Assembly (NCBI RefSeq): GCF_014489535.1
Contig: NZ_CP060783.1
Span: 1,178,001 to 1,242,000 of the forward strand
Direction: 5' to 3'
Length of the DNA stretch: 64,000 nucleotides
Source of the DNA: Diaphorobacter aerolatus
Lineage (GTDB): Bacteria; Pseudomonadota; Gammaproteobacteria; Burkholderiales; Burkholderiaceae_C
The position numbers and the translations under genes are program-made. Shown here one piece after another: positions 37,891-47,626 of this stretch. Within the stretch, counting starts at the first letter, position 1. The number at the start of each line of letters is the position of its first letter. A model generated the notes under the pieces. It was given only the letters and a program-made list of their open reading frames with translations, had not been told where the DNA came from and ran no database searches.

Positions 37891-38613
37891 ATGGAAAGTG
37901 GTATCGATAAACTATTAATAATTTTAAGCCTCGACTGTTTTCAGTCATACATCTGGAAAGATAGCGACCGAAAATATATTGACCCAGTCATGAACGTCGC
38001 GAGAAAATTTTTCCAGCAAGTGCTTAATGGAGGTGACAATTACTTTATGGATTCTGATTTTAACTCGGAAAGAATATTAAAAACAGAGTTTGATTTTTAC
38101 AAAGAGATAAATCAACCAGTCTCAAGAGTTAACTATATTAAAGGGCTTCAGTTTGAGATTGAAGATGACTCTTCGAATAATTCTGATTTGATGATTTTAT
38201 CAATTATCTCAAGCTTGCAATGGCTGGATGAAAAGTCACTACTCCAATCGATTGATAATGATATGTTAACCATATTGAAAAAATTGGAGGCTTCTGGTGT
38301 TTATGTGCAAAGTGCTGAATATGATCGGGAGGCAATAAAAAAATCTTGGCATAAATCCAACACGCCTTGGGATCTTTTTTTGAAACAAGAATCAATGTTT
38401 GAGGATATTGGTGAATATCCCTGTCTAATTCTTTATCAGGCAAAGAAAATAAATCCCGCTTTGAAATTTCTAGAAGAATGCCAAGCAATTTTAAATTCTT
38501 CGGAATTTTCAAAAATTATTGATTTCATGATTCTAGAAATCAATAATTCACACATGATATTGGAGGCAACAAAAACAAATACTCTTTCTTTTCTTGGGGA
38601 GTACAAGAAGTAG
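37891..38613 (+). CDS. Orphan immunity-like protein, 240 residues
   Basis: AT-rich gene preceded by a weak ribosome site (GGGACA). The protein is acidic and largely helical (LLIILSLDCFQSYIWKD; ILKKLEASGVYV), with no signal peptide or membrane segment. Its position in the island after toxin debris and its composition fit an immunity gene without a surviving toxin. No family recognised. Confidence 0.5.
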   Translation: MESGIDKLLIILSLDCFQSYIWKDSDRKYIDPVMNVARKFFQQVLNGGDNYFMDSDFNSERILKTEFDFYKEINQPVSRVNYIKGLQFEIEDDSSNNSDLMILSIISSLQWLDEKSLLQSIDNDMLTILKKLEASGVYVQSAEYDREAIKKSWHKSNTPWDLFLKQESMFEDIGEYPCLILYQAKKINPALKFLEECQAILNSSEFSKIIDFMILEINNSHMILEATKTNTLSFLGEYKK

Positions 38614-38728
38614 TCGCCCCTGAATAACCCCGAAGCCTGCCCCCACACAGCCTTTGCGGGCATTTCCCGCTCCTCAGAACTCCCAATCTGATATCCAATA
38701 GCACCAGTTTTCTGGGAGTTTTGCCGTG

Positions 38729-39035
38729 ATGTTTGCCTGCCCCGCCACCGATGATTTCTTCCGCTCGCGCATTGATCACATGATCGATGTGCGTCACCCG
38801 CTGGCCGTGCTGGCCTCGCGCATGCCGTGGCAGGAGATCGAGGCGCAGGTCGCCCAGGTCTTTTCCCGCAAGGGTCGTGCAGGCGCGGCACTGTCTGATC
38901 TGGATCTTTTCGGGAAAGGTGCAACGCGCAGTCCGCGCCAGCAACGCCGGGCGACCGCGCGTGCCGCTGCGCATCATGATCTCGCTGCTGTACCTCAAGC
39001 ACGCGTTCAACGAATCGGATGAGGCACTGTTGGCC
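38729..39035 (+). pseudogene. IS5-family transposase, N-terminal fragment
   Basis: The frame opens MFACPATDDFFRSRIDHMID then RHPLAVLASRMPWQEIE, the N-terminal domain of IS5-group transposases. After a frame break it continues RASNAGRPRVPLRIMISLLY and LKHAFNESDE, then ends. The catalytic domain is missing. Confidence 0.8.
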
Positions 39036-39039
39036 GAGT

Positions 39040-39310
39040 CGGCGCTCCAGGCAGGCTTTGCAGCCAGGATCAACCAGATCGCAGGGCCCATGCGCAAGGC
39101 GCATATCTACGATCAAGGCAGTGAGATGGCGCGTCACAAGGAGCTTGCCGAGCTGGTCAAGGTGCAGATCTACTTTTGCGATCCGCATGGCCCCTGGCAG
39201 CGCGGTTCATGCGAAAAACACCAACGGCTTGCTGCGCCGCAGCGCGCCTATTGCATTCACCAGCAGCGCACCAGGGGGACAAGAACAAGCTCTTGCGCGA
39301 CCCCGTGGGT
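39040..39310 (+). pseudogene. IS30-family transposase, C-terminal fragment
   Basis: The segment ARINQIAGPMRKAHIYDQGS then EMARHKELAELVKVQIYFCD and PHGPWQRGSCE matches the catalytic core of IS30-family transposases (DDE, with YDQG and PWQRG motifs). It is spliced directly to the preceding IS5-type fragment and decays downstream through frame breaks. Together these two remnants mark the right edge of the toxin island. Confidence 0.75.
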
Positions 39311-39324
39311 TGTGTGAACAGGCC

Positions 39325-40374
39325 CTAACCGAGCGCCGAGCCCACCGCATCCGCGATGCCGGTTGCGGTCAGCCCGTGGCGCTCGAACAGCCATTGCATC
39401 GACGCGCCCTGCGCGAACCGGTCGCGCACGCCGAGGCGCAGCAGGCGCACTCCGCTGCCGGCCTCGGCCAGTACCTCGGCGGTGGCCGAGCCCAGTCCGC
39501 CGAGGGTCGAGTGGTTTTCCACGGTGACGATGAGCTTGCGCCGCCGCGCTTGCGCGAGGACGAAGTCCGCGTCAAACGGCTTGAGCGTGTGCGCGTTGGC
39601 GACGGCGACGCGTATGCCGTGCTGTTCACGCAGTGCAAGCGCCGCCGCCCTGGCTGGCTCGACCGTCAGGCCGCTTGCCACGATCAGCACGTCGCCGTCG
39701 CGATCATCGAGCGCTTGAATGCGGCCCAGTTCCAGCGGCTCCCAGGGCGTGTCCGGCGCAAGCGCGGCAGATGCGCGCAGCAGTCGCAGGTAGACAGGTC
39801 CTTCGTGGTCGGCGGCCGCGCGCACCGCGGCAGGAATCTGTGCGGGCCCGGACGGTTCGATCACGGTCATGTGGGGCAGCGCGCGCATGAGCGCCACGTC
39901 GTCGATGGCCTGATGGCTCACGCCGAGGATGGTGGAGAGGCCTGGCAAAAAACCGACGATCTTCACGTCCGCATGCGGGTAGGCGATCTGCATCGCCACC
40001 TGATCGTAGGCGCGGCGCGTGGCGAACACGCAGAAGGTGTGGACCCAGGCCTGCATGCCGCTTCGCGCGAGTCCGCCAGCGACGCCCATCATGTTGGCCT
40101 CGGCGATGCCGGCGTTCAGAAAACGCCGGGGAAAGGTATCGCGAAACAGATCGGTCTCGGTGGGCGCTGTCAGATCCGCCGACAGCGCGACGATGCCGGT
40201 GCGCTCGCGTGCGAGGGCCTGCAAGGCCTCTCCGTAGTATCGCGGCACGCCGTCGCCGAGCGGCTTTTCGAGCGATGGCGCGGCGATCACCGATGTGTGC
40301 GCACCGCCCTGGGTGAAGTCTTCCACGGCCAGCATGCGTTCGCGAACCTGTTGGCTGCTCGTCGGTGTGTTCAT
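39325..40374 (-). CDS. Transketolase-like, C-terminal subunit
   Basis: A 349-residue protein with the pyrimidine-binding and C-terminal domains of a split transketolase. It carries IVALSADLTAPTETDLFRDT, then RFLNAGIAEANMMGVAGGLA, where the Glu would activate thiamine diphosphate. A C-terminal domain follows with TVENHSTLGGLGSATAEVLA. It pairs with the product of the gene immediately upstream, overlapping it by 4 bases. Split transketolases or DXS-like pairs occur in dedicated catabolic operons rather than the pentose phosphate pathway. It is the last gene of the amidase operon. Confidence 0.9.
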   Translation of the reverse strand: MNTPTSSQQVRERMLAVEDFTQGGAHTSVIAAPSLEKPLGDGVPRYYGEALQALARERTGIVALSADLTAPTETDLFRDTFPRRFLNAGIAEANMMGVAGGLARSGMQAWVHTFCVFATRRAYDQVAMQIAYPHADVKIVGFLPGLSTILGVSHQAIDDVALMRALPHMTVIEPSGPAQIPAAVRAAADHEGPVYLRLLRASAALAPDTPWEPLELGRIQALDDRDGDVLIVASGLTVEPARAAALALREQHGIRVAVANAHTLKPFDADFVLAQARRRKLIVTVENHSTLGGLGSATAEVLAEAGSGVRLLRLGVRDRFAQGASMQWLFERHGLTATGIADAVGSALG

Positions 40375-41237
40375 GCGATCTCTCCCAGTTCTTCAAGTGC
40401 CGCATCGGCCACCTCGGCCGGCAGCTTGGCGTTGTGGCTGATGATGCCTTCGAGCAGGCTCACGCCCTTGCCCGGCACGGTGGTGGCGACGATGATGGTC
40501 GGCTTGGTGGTTTCGGCGCGCGCGTCGGCAAAGGCCTTGAGCAGCGCGCAAAGGTCATGGCCATCGAGTTCGATGACGTTCCAGCCGAACGCCAGCCATT
40601 TGTCCGCAATCGGTGCGAGCCGGAGCACGTCGTCGGTGTGGCCCTCGACCTGCATCCAGTTGAGGTCGAGAATCACGCAGAGATTGTTGAGCCGCTGCGA
40701 GCCCGCGAACATCGCGGCCTCCCAGACCTGGCCCTCCTCCAACTCGCCATCGCCGAGGATCACGTTCACACGGTAGTCCACGCCGCTGATGCGCGATGCG
40801 GCCGCCATGCCGGCCGCGACCGAAAGCCCCTGCCCCAGCGAACCGAAGGTGCCTTCGACGACCGGGCCGAGGCGCTCCGACACGTTGATCTCAAGCGCCG
40901 AGCCGTCCTTGATGTAATCATCGAGCAGTTCCGCCGGAATCATGCCGCGCAACGCCAGCGCCGCATGGAACAGCGCCGAGTTGTGGGCCGTCGAGAGAAT
41001 GCAGCGGTCGCGCTCTTCCCAGCGCGGATGGGCCGGGTCGATTCGCGCGTCGTTGAAGTACAGGCTCGCGAAGATTTCCGCCGCGCCAAGACCTTGCTGC
41101 ACATACCCCTGACCATGTCGGCGCACGAGCTTGATGACCTGCCTGCGCAGCGCATGAGCGACCTTGCGCAATTCGGCGACCGGCAGTGCGAGCCGATCAC
41201 GCTGCTGCCATGGGATGGGAAACGCGTTTGTGTTCAT
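40371..41237 (-). CDS. Transketolase-like, N-terminal (TPP-binding) subunit
   Basis: A 288-residue thiamine-diphosphate-binding half. Visible motifs: GGLGAAEIFASLY-like start (QGLGAAEIFASLYF), STAHNSALFHAALAL, GTFGSLGQGLSVAAGMA and the Mg/TPP motif GDGELEEGQVWEA followed by LNWMQVEGHTDDVL. It forms the active enzyme with the C-terminal subunit. The ATG overlaps the stop of the amidase large-subunit gene as ATGA. The ketol donor and acceptor are unknown; a small aldehyde made by the amidase/aminotransferase steps is a reasonable guess. Confidence 0.9.
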   Translation of the reverse strand: MNTNAFPIPWQQRDRLALPVAELRKVAHALRRQVIKLVRRHGQGYVQQGLGAAEIFASLYFNDARIDPAHPRWEERDRCILSTAHNSALFHAALALRGMIPAELLDDYIKDGSALEINVSERLGPVVEGTFGSLGQGLSVAAGMAAASRISGVDYRVNVILGDGELEEGQVWEAAMFAGSQRLNNLCVILDLNWMQVEGHTDDVLRLAPIADKWLAFGWNVIELDGHDLCALLKAFADARAETTKPTIIVATTVPGKGVSLLEGIISHNAKLPAEVADAALEELGEIA

Positions 41238-43506
41238 GACGGCATCTCGAAGGGTTCGGGGTTGAGAAAGCGCTCGATCACATTGCCGGTGATCCGGCTG
41301 ATGTTGTTGTCGTAGTGGTTGTGGCTCAAGGAGAGCACGTAGGAGATCGATCCGGTGGCGAACACCGCGCCGCCGTTGGCGGTTTCGAAGAACACCATGT
41401 CGGCCCGCACGAGCGCGTTCTGCTCGCCGTCGAGTCCGTGAACCGTGGTGCGGTATTCCTCGGGCGTTGGCAGGGAGCCGGGGCCGAGTCCGTGCGAGGT
41501 CGCAAGCATCACCGCATGCGGGGGAGAGCCGAGAGCCACGTCGAAGCGGTCGAGTTCGATGCCGACCGCGCCGCCGATGCGGACGCCGTAGTCGCCGATG
41601 CGCTCGCCCTGCGATATGCCTTCGATGGCGAAAGCCACGCGTGGATTGGAGGCCCCTTCGGTCAGCAGGTAGTAGCCGGCATGGTCGTACACCATGGCCG
41701 CGAAGCCGACGCCGATCAGCTTCTGCGGCGCGAAACCGCTGTGTCGCCACAGCGCGCCGGGCTCGCCCGTGCCTGCAAGGTGTACCTCTCCGGGTTGCGA
41801 TTCCCAGGTGCGCGTGCCCGTGATGCCGCGCCGCACTTCAACCGCTGCCGGGGCTTTCGGGTGAAATGCGCAGCGCCAGTAGAACCCGTTGGCACCGAGC
41901 GCGAGATGGCGCCCGCCCGCATTCTGAAATGCCATCACGCCGTTCATCATGGCCTCGCTGTAGTACTCAGGATGCGACAGTGTCGCGAGCACCCGGTAGT
42001 CCGCCAGGGCGCGCGGGCCCTGCCTGTCGAGTTCGACATCGGTGATCACCTCGTAGTCGATGCCCTTCTCTTCGAGCCAGTCGAGGAAGTGGGTGTCGAT
42101 GGCCAGATTCCCGAGCGAAGACCGTGGCCGCATGTTGAGCACGGGGCGCAGCCAGGAGCTGTACGCGCGCCCGCTGCCGTCGATATGGTGGTCATAGGTG
42201 GATTGGCCGATCTCCGGATGCTCCTGCAGGTAGATGTCGTCGCCGGTGAGCATCAACAGCCGCTCGGTCAGCACCTCGAAATGCACGGCGTGCAAGCGCA
42301 GCGCGTTGTTCGCGTAGGCCATGTAGGTCATGCTCGGAGCCAGTACCGCGAGCGATGCACGCTTCGCATTGACCGCCGGTGTGACGAAGAAGGTGATCAG
42401 GGTCTCGATCCCCTGGGCGTCGTCTGCATCGGCGTTGCCGGTCGAAACCGGACGCAGCCGCAGCGCATGGAAACCCGACTTCCAATCGGCGGGAATCTGC
42501 AGATCGAGCGTCACGGGCCAGCCGCAATCGTAGATGTCGTCGCTGTGAAAATGAATCGCGCCGTACTCGCGCGGGGCGAGCCGCCAGTCGTGGACGTCAC
42601 CGGTCCAGTGCACGCCCGTCATGCCGCGACAAGGCAATTGATGCAGCACGCCATGCAGAAGATTGGGGAGCGATCCAGCACGTCGAGCGTATCGATGCCG
42701 TGCGTGAAATCCCAGGATGCGATCAGCGCCGCGTCGGCCACGCCGCTGCGTGCAGCGTCATCTCCACGCCGCAACGCTTCTGCATTCAGCAAACCCGCCG
42801 CCATGCGTGGCGCCTCGACCTTGCCGTCGTAGTGGGCGGTGCAATATGCGCTGGACACGGACAGCGCGTGCGCGGCAATCGTCAGCGGCCCTTGGGAATC
42901 GATGCGCCAGGTGCCGGGCCTGAGGGCGCGCGCTTCATGGCGATCTTCGGGCAGCACGCCGTCGGCGAGTCGGCACTGGTGAACGACCATCTCGCCGGTT
43001 GCGGGATCGAGGCCGCCCTGCACCCAGTACCAGCGGCGCTGCTCGAGCGGCACTCCCGTCGTCAGTTCGATGGCGCCAGCGCCTGCACCCACACGCAGAA
43101 CCACACCGCCGCGCGTGACCTGGAGCGCGTAGCCCGTTGCACTGTCCTCGCACCAGCGCGCCATGACGGTCTGTGGTGTGTTCAAAAGCCGTGTCGGCCA
43201 GATATAGCAGCCGAAGGAGAATGCGCCCGCGGGTGCCAGGCGCGGATCGGACGGCACCGACATGAACGATCCGCAGGGCGCGATCCGGGGTTCGACGCGG
43301 TGCGCGCCGTCCACCGGAGAGACCAGCTCCCGGTACTTGATGCCAGGCCCGGTGGCGTCGGCGTCGGCACAACGCACGCGTACGAACTTCACGTCGACCT
43401 GCTCGTGTGTGTCGCTCGCAAGATGAAAGCGGATGCGCTCGCCCGCGCGCACGCTGAGGGTGTCGGAATAGCCGACGAAGGCGTTGGTTTCCATGGAGGT
43501 TTTCAT
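41234..43506 (-). CDS. N,N-dimethylformamidase-like large subunit (one frameshift)
   Basis: Two frames joined by one base in the CCCC run at 42665-42668 give 757 residues, close to the 762 of characterised DMFase large subunits. The N-terminal half is lectin/LamG-like (RWYWVQGGLDPATGEMVVHQ; AHYDGKVEAPRMAAGLL). The C-terminal half is the catalytic domain, with YMAYANNA, DHHIDGSGRAYSSWLRP, LSHPEYYSEAM, GANGFYWRCAFHP and NHYDNNISRIT, all with counterparts in DMFase. The family uses a mononuclear iron held by two Tyr and one Glu; the Tyr-rich motifs and SHPEY Glu are candidates. DMFase cleaves dimethylformamide to dimethylamine and formate; the substrate here may differ. Confidence 0.85.
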
Positions 43507-43532
43507 GATCTTGGGGATGATTGGCGGTAGCC

Positions 43533-43871
43533 TCAGTCCAGCTTCAATTCGCTTGCGGTAAGCGCCTTCCAGCGCAACCGGAACACATGCCACTCGGCTT
43601 CGTCGAGCGAGTCGAACACCACGTCATGAAATACCTTGACCTTCTGACCACGCTCATCGGGCATCTGCGCGAGCGCCCAGCGGCGTCCGGGCTCAAGCAC
43701 CGCGAGCAGATAGCGACCCGGAAATCCTCCCCAGCGCATGCGGTGCAGCAGCTTCTTGAGTTCCTCGGAGTGAGGGCCGCGAATGCATTGTCGAAACTCG
43801 CGCGCCAGGTCGGTGCGCCGGGGATCGAGTACATAGCGCGCCGCGTTCGGGTCGCTGGTGTGGTCCATCAT
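43533..43871 (-). CDS. N,N-dimethylformamidase-like small subunit
   Basis: A 112-residue protein whose ATG overlaps the stop of the GntR gene (ATGA) and which lies 26 bases before the large-subunit gene, the same order as in known DMFase operons. Conserved-looking features: DPRRTDLAREFRQCIRGPHS, KKLLHRMRWGGFPGRY and a C-terminal DSLDEAEWHVFRLRW. The small subunit is needed for stability and activity of the alpha2-beta2 type enzyme. It is about 20 residues shorter than the 132-residue form described for DMFase. Confidence 0.8.
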   Translation of the reverse strand: MMDHTSDPNAARYVLDPRRTDLAREFRQCIRGPHSEELKKLLHRMRWGGFPGRYLLAVLEPGRRWALAQMPDERGQKVKVFHDVVFDSLDEAEWHVFRLRWKALTASELKLD

Positions 43872-44617
43872 TTTGGTATCAACTTTCGGGTGGAAGATGA
43901 GGGTTCGTTGCGTAGCTCGAGAAGCTCTGCCGCACGCGCGGGATGGGCTTCGATCTCCTCGAGCACACGCAGGAAGTTGCTGCCGCCTTCGATCAAGTCA
44001 TCCTTGATCGCCGCGCTGACGGCCTGCGCGTCACGCTGCTGGAGACCGCGCAGCACGTGCATGTGCTGGTGTTCGCCGCTATAGGCCGGGTGGCCATGCG
44101 GGTAGAGAAAATTCATCAGCGGCCCGACCTGCACCCAGATGCGGTCAAGCATCTCGGTGAGCTGCGGCATGCCGGACAGGCGGTAGATGCCGAAGTGGAA
44201 ATCGAAGTTGTGTTGCAACGCACCGCGGTAATCCTTGTTCTTCTCGGCCAGCAACAATTGGCGATGGCTTTCGCTGAGTCGGTCGATGGCGGCGTCGTCC
44301 AGGTGGGGCACGGCGCGCTCGGCAGCCAGCGGCTCGAGGATCAGACGCAGCTCGCGCAGTTCGAGATACTCGGCCAGCGAGAGCTGGCGCACACGAATGA
44401 AGTAGCCTTCCTTCATTTCGAGTGCGCGGTCACGCACCAACTGGATCAGCGCTTCGCGCACCGGCGTTTCACTGGTGCCGATTTCCTTGGCCAGTTCGCG
44501 AATCTTCAATCGCTGTCCGGGCTGAAAGACCGCCGACATCAGTTGCTCACGCAGGTTTTCATAAATCTGGCTGGCCAGGTTGGTTCGCTCGACCACATGG
44601 ATACCGGTGGATGCCAT
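43868..44617 (-). CDS. GntR-family (FadR-type) regulator
   Basis: A 249-residue protein starting at ATG 44617. The winged helix is at residues 12-75 (LASQIYENLREQLMSAVFQP; GTSETPVREALIQL). The FCD effector domain follows (RELRLILEPLAAERAV; NFDFHFGIYRLSGMPQL; YSGEHQHMHVLRGL), with His residues typical of metal-assisted ligand binding. It sits inside the operon between the importer and the amidase genes, so it likely autoregulates. A candidate operator is the GATATATC palindrome in the promoter at 50100. Confidence 0.9.
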   Translation of the reverse strand: MASTGIHVVERTNLASQIYENLREQLMSAVFQPGQRLKIRELAKEIGTSETPVREALIQLVRDRALEMKEGYFIRVRQLSLAEYLELRELRLILEPLAAERAVPHLDDAAIDRLSESHRQLLLAEKNKDYRGALQHNFDFHFGIYRLSGMPQLTEMLDRIWVQVGPLMNFLYPHGHPAYSGEHQHMHVLRGLQQRDAQAVSAAIKDDLIEGGSNFLRVLEEIEAHPARAAELLELRNEPSSSTRKLIPK

Positions 44618-44723
44618 ACTTCTTTTCCTCTGCTTGAATGTGTGTGTTGTTCCCGGCTCAGGGTAATACCCCGAGCCCATCGACGTATTTTGACGCCCAT
44701 GAAGCAACACGCACGGCAGCAGT

Positions 44724-45800
44724 TCAGCGGCCCAGCCAGGAGATCCAGCGGTCACGCAGCATCTGGCGGTTTTTACCGACCCACTCGTGGTCTGCAACGA
44801 TCAGCTTGTCGAAGTTCTCCGGAGAGGTTGCAAGCAATGCGCGACGCTCGGGTGTGATCAGCGCGGCGGTGCCCGCAAAGCCCGTGTCGTAGCTGATGGC
44901 GTTCACGAATTTCACATGCTCCTGCGCGGGCAGGCCGTAGAAAAATTCGATGTATGCGGCTGCGGCCTTGGGGTGCGGCGCACTCTTGGGAATGGCCATG
45001 TAGGCCACGTCGCTGATGGCCTGATTCCACGTGGTGGCGATGGGCAACTTCGCATTGACGAGCGAGATGAGCTTGCTCGAATATCCCATCGTCATCACAA
45101 CTTCCTTGTTGCGCATGATCTGCATGAGTTGATCGCCGCTTTTCCACCAGACCGCGATATGAGGGCGAATGACATCGAGCTTCTTGTAGGCGCGGTCGAG
45201 ATCGAGCGGGAACAGCTTGTCGGCCGGGACCCCATCCGCGAGCAACGCGGCCACCGGCAGCCACCATTCGCGGTCACCCGTATCGGGCAGGCCGCGCGGG
45301 CCCGGAAACTTCGTCGTATCCCAAAAATCGGCCCAGGTCCTGGGTACGTTGTTGCCCTTGAATGCATCGGTGCTGTAGCCGAGTTGCATCCCGCCGACGG
45401 TGCGCATCACGCCAAAGGGTGTGCACGCGCCCTTGACGCCGTTCGCTGCGACGTTCGGGAATTTGCTGCAATCGATGGGTTGCAGCAGTTCCTTCTTCTG
45501 CACCAGATCGGGCGGCGTGGCCGTGACGATGTCGAACTCCACACTGCCGCTGCGCGACATGGCCTGAAGCTTGGCCCATTGGTCGGGCACTTCAATCGCC
45601 ACAGGCACGACCTCGACGCCCGTCGCCTTGCTGAACGGCGTGTAGAAGTAGCGCGACAGCGTCTTCTCCATGACACCGCCGGTGCTTGAAATCACGAGTT
45701 CCTTTTCAAGGCCCTGCGCCATTGCCTCAGGCACTCCCGCGATGGCCGTACAGGCAAGTGCAGCGAGGACTGCGGATTTGAATCGGGATATCCATTTCAT
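44724..45800 (-). CDS. ABC transporter substrate-binding protein, polyamine type
   Basis: A 358-residue periplasmic protein. The signal peptide ends near AMAQG (residue 29). The fold is that of the PotD/PotF-like cluster (ELVISSTGGVMEKTLSRYFY; YSTDAFKGNNVPRTWADFWD; AVWWKSGDQLMQIMRNKEV). Usual polyamine-binding acidic residues are not obvious, so the ligand may be another amine or amide. It is followed by a 106-base gap to the GntR gene and preceded by the permease genes. Confidence 0.9.
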   Translation of the reverse strand: MKWISRFKSAVLAALACTAIAGVPEAMAQGLEKELVISSTGGVMEKTLSRYFYTPFSKATGVEVVPVAIEVPDQWAKLQAMSRSGSVEFDIVTATPPDLVQKKELLQPIDCSKFPNVAANGVKGACTPFGVMRTVGGMQLGYSTDAFKGNNVPRTWADFWDTTKFPGPRGLPDTGDREWWLPVAALLADGVPADKLFPLDLDRAYKKLDVIRPHIAVWWKSGDQLMQIMRNKEVVMTMGYSSKLISLVNAKLPIATTWNQAISDVAYMAIPKSAPHPKAAAAYIEFFYGLPAQEHVKFVNAISYDTGFAGTAALITPERRALLATSPENFDKLIVADHEWVGKNRQMLRDRWISWLGR

Positions 45801-45872
45801 GATCGGTATTCCTTGTGAGTGGGAATCAAAATAGAAGAAAGAAGAACAACAACAACGGGGAAGTCGGAGCCG

Positions 45873-46715
45873 TCACTGGCGACCCCTGCGCTTCTCAAGC
45901 ACACGCAGCAACGCGACCGCGAGCAGCACCGCCACCGACAGCAAGGTCAGCAAGGTGGCAATCGCCGGAATGATCGGAGTGAGGTTCTGCTCGATGTCGT
46001 CAAACATTCGCCGTGGCAGGGTCTGCTGGCGCACGCTGGAGACAAAGAAGGAAACCACGGGTTCATCAAACGAAATGATGAAAGCGAACAGTGCGCCACT
46101 CAGCAGTCCGGGCACGATCAGCGGCAGGGTCACGAGGAAGAACGCCCTCGTCCTGCTCGCTCCGCAGCTCATGGCCGCGCATTCGAGATCGGGATCGACG
46201 CGCGACAACGCGGCCGACACCGTGAACACCACGAACGGCAATGCGATCACCGTGTGCGCGGCAACGAAGCCCGTCATCGTGCCGACGACACCAAGACGCT
46301 GGAAGAACAGATAACAGGCCACGGCCAGCGCGATGTGCGGCGCGATCACCGGGCCGATCACCAGCCATTGCGCCGCGCCCCGCAAACGCGCGGTACCGCG
46401 AACAATGGCGTAGGAGACCATGGTGCCGATCACCACCGAACACAGCATCGTGAGCGCTGCGACCTGAAGGCTCAGCAATGCCGCCTTCTGCCACTGCGCA
46501 TCGGCGAAGAATTCCCCGTACCAGTGCAGCGTGAAGCCGCTCGGTGGAAACTCCAGGAAATCCTTCGGGCTGAAGGACATCGGCACGATGATCAGTGTCG
46601 GCAGCATGATGAACAGCACCACCAGCACCACATAGATGCGCAGCGAGAAATTGCCGAGATCGAACGGTGCGCGCCTGCGAACGCGGGTGCTTTCCATGGT
46701 TTCGATTGCGCTCAT
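45873..46715 (-). CDS. ABC transporter permease, PotC type
   Basis: A 280-residue inner-membrane protein with six predicted segments. The EAA-type loop CAAMSCGASRTRAFFLVTLP contacts the ATPase. Its ATG overlaps the stop of the other permease gene by 4 bases. With the PotB-type partner it forms the channel of the importer. Confidence 0.9.
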   Translation of the reverse strand: MSAIETMESTRVRRRAPFDLGNFSLRIYVVLVVLFIMLPTLIIVPMSFSPKDFLEFPPSGFTLHWYGEFFADAQWQKAALLSLQVAALTMLCSVVIGTMVSYAIVRGTARLRGAAQWLVIGPVIAPHIALAVACYLFFQRLGVVGTMTGFVAAHTVIALPFVVFTVSAALSRVDPDLECAAMSCGASRTRAFFLVTLPLIVPGLLSGALFAFIISFDEPVVSFFVSSVRQQTLPRRMFDDIEQNLTPIIPAIATLLTLLSVAVLLAVALLRVLEKRRGRQ

Positions 46716-47626
46716 GCTCCACCTCCCATCAACCGGTCAAAACTCACTGCCTTCTTGAACACCATCGTGAGCGTCGCGACCACGGCCATCAGTACGCCGA
46801 TCAGTGCGGCGGCGAAGGGCCAGTCGAGCATTTCGCGCACCTGCTGCGACACCAGCGTGGCGATCATCAACTCCTGCGGGCTGCCGACCAGTGCAGGCGT
46901 CACGAAGAATCCGAGCGCCGAGAGGAACACCATCAGACAGCCGCTCCAGACGCCCGCGCGGCTCATCGGCAGCAGCACCTCGAAGAACGCGCGACGACGA
47001 CTGGCGCCGAGCATCGCGGCGGCTCGCATGTAGTCGTCGGGGATGTTCCTGAGCGCCGCGTAGATCGGCAGGATCATGAATGGCAGCAACACATGCGCCA
47101 TCGCGAGCACCACCGAGCCTTCGGTGTAGAGCAGCTTGATCGGTTCGCCGACAATCCCGAGCCACTGCAGCACGTCGTTGACGATGCCCTCGCGGCGCAG
47201 CAGCACGATCCAGGCCGCCGTGCGCACCAGCACGCTGGACCACAGCGGCAGCAGCACGCAGGCGGTGAGCAGCACGGCCACGGCGCCTCTGACCCGCGTC
47301 ATCATGAGCGCTAACGGAAACCCGAGCACCAGCGCGAGCACCGTGGTCAGCAGGCTGATCCAGGCGGTGCGCAGCATGACTTTCAGATAGACCGGGTTCT
47401 CGAACACCCGGGCGTAGTTCGAGAGCGTGGGATGCGGCTCAAGCACGCTCAGCGACAGCAGGCTCAACAGCGGATACGCGAACACCACGAGCATCAGCAC
47501 GAAAAACGGCGTGAGCAGCAGCACGGTCGAGGCGACGCTGAGTTGCCGGTGGCCGAGCCATATTCTTTGCAGTGCCGAGGGCGTAGCGCCCGTCGGCAAT
47601 GCGGGGGACAGTGCGGCTGCGGTCAT
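46712..47626 (-). CDS. ABC transporter permease, PotB type
   Basis: A 304-residue inner-membrane protein from ATG 47626, which overlaps the ATPase stop as ATGA. Segments and the EAA loop (RAAAMLGASRRRAFFEVLLP) are typical of spermidine/putrescine-type systems. The periplasmic loop after the first helix contains PTLSNYARVFENPVYLKV. Confidence 0.9.
   Translation of the reverse strand: MTAAALSPALPTGATPSALQRIWLGHRQLSVASTVLLLTPFFVLMLVVFAYPLLSLLSLSVLEPHPTLSNYARVFENPVYLKVMLRTAWISLLTTVLALVLGFPLALMMTRVRGAVAVLLTACVLLPLWSSVLVRTAAWIVLLRREGIVNDVLQWLGIVGEPIKLLYTEGSVVLAMAHVLLPFMILPIYAALRNIPDDYMRAAAMLGASRRRAFFEVLLPMSRAGVWSGCLMVFLSALGFFVTPALVGSPQELMIATLVSQQVREMLDWPFAAALIGVLMAVVATLTMVFKKAVSFDRLMGGGA

Noticed and set aside
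17889..39326. A 16-base inverted match (TAGGGCCTGTTCACAC at 17889 and its complement at about 39311)
   Set aside because: One match of this length is expected by chance in a GC-rich 64-kb window. The right copy borders IS remnants, so a lost IS end is possible, but there is no second line of evidence.
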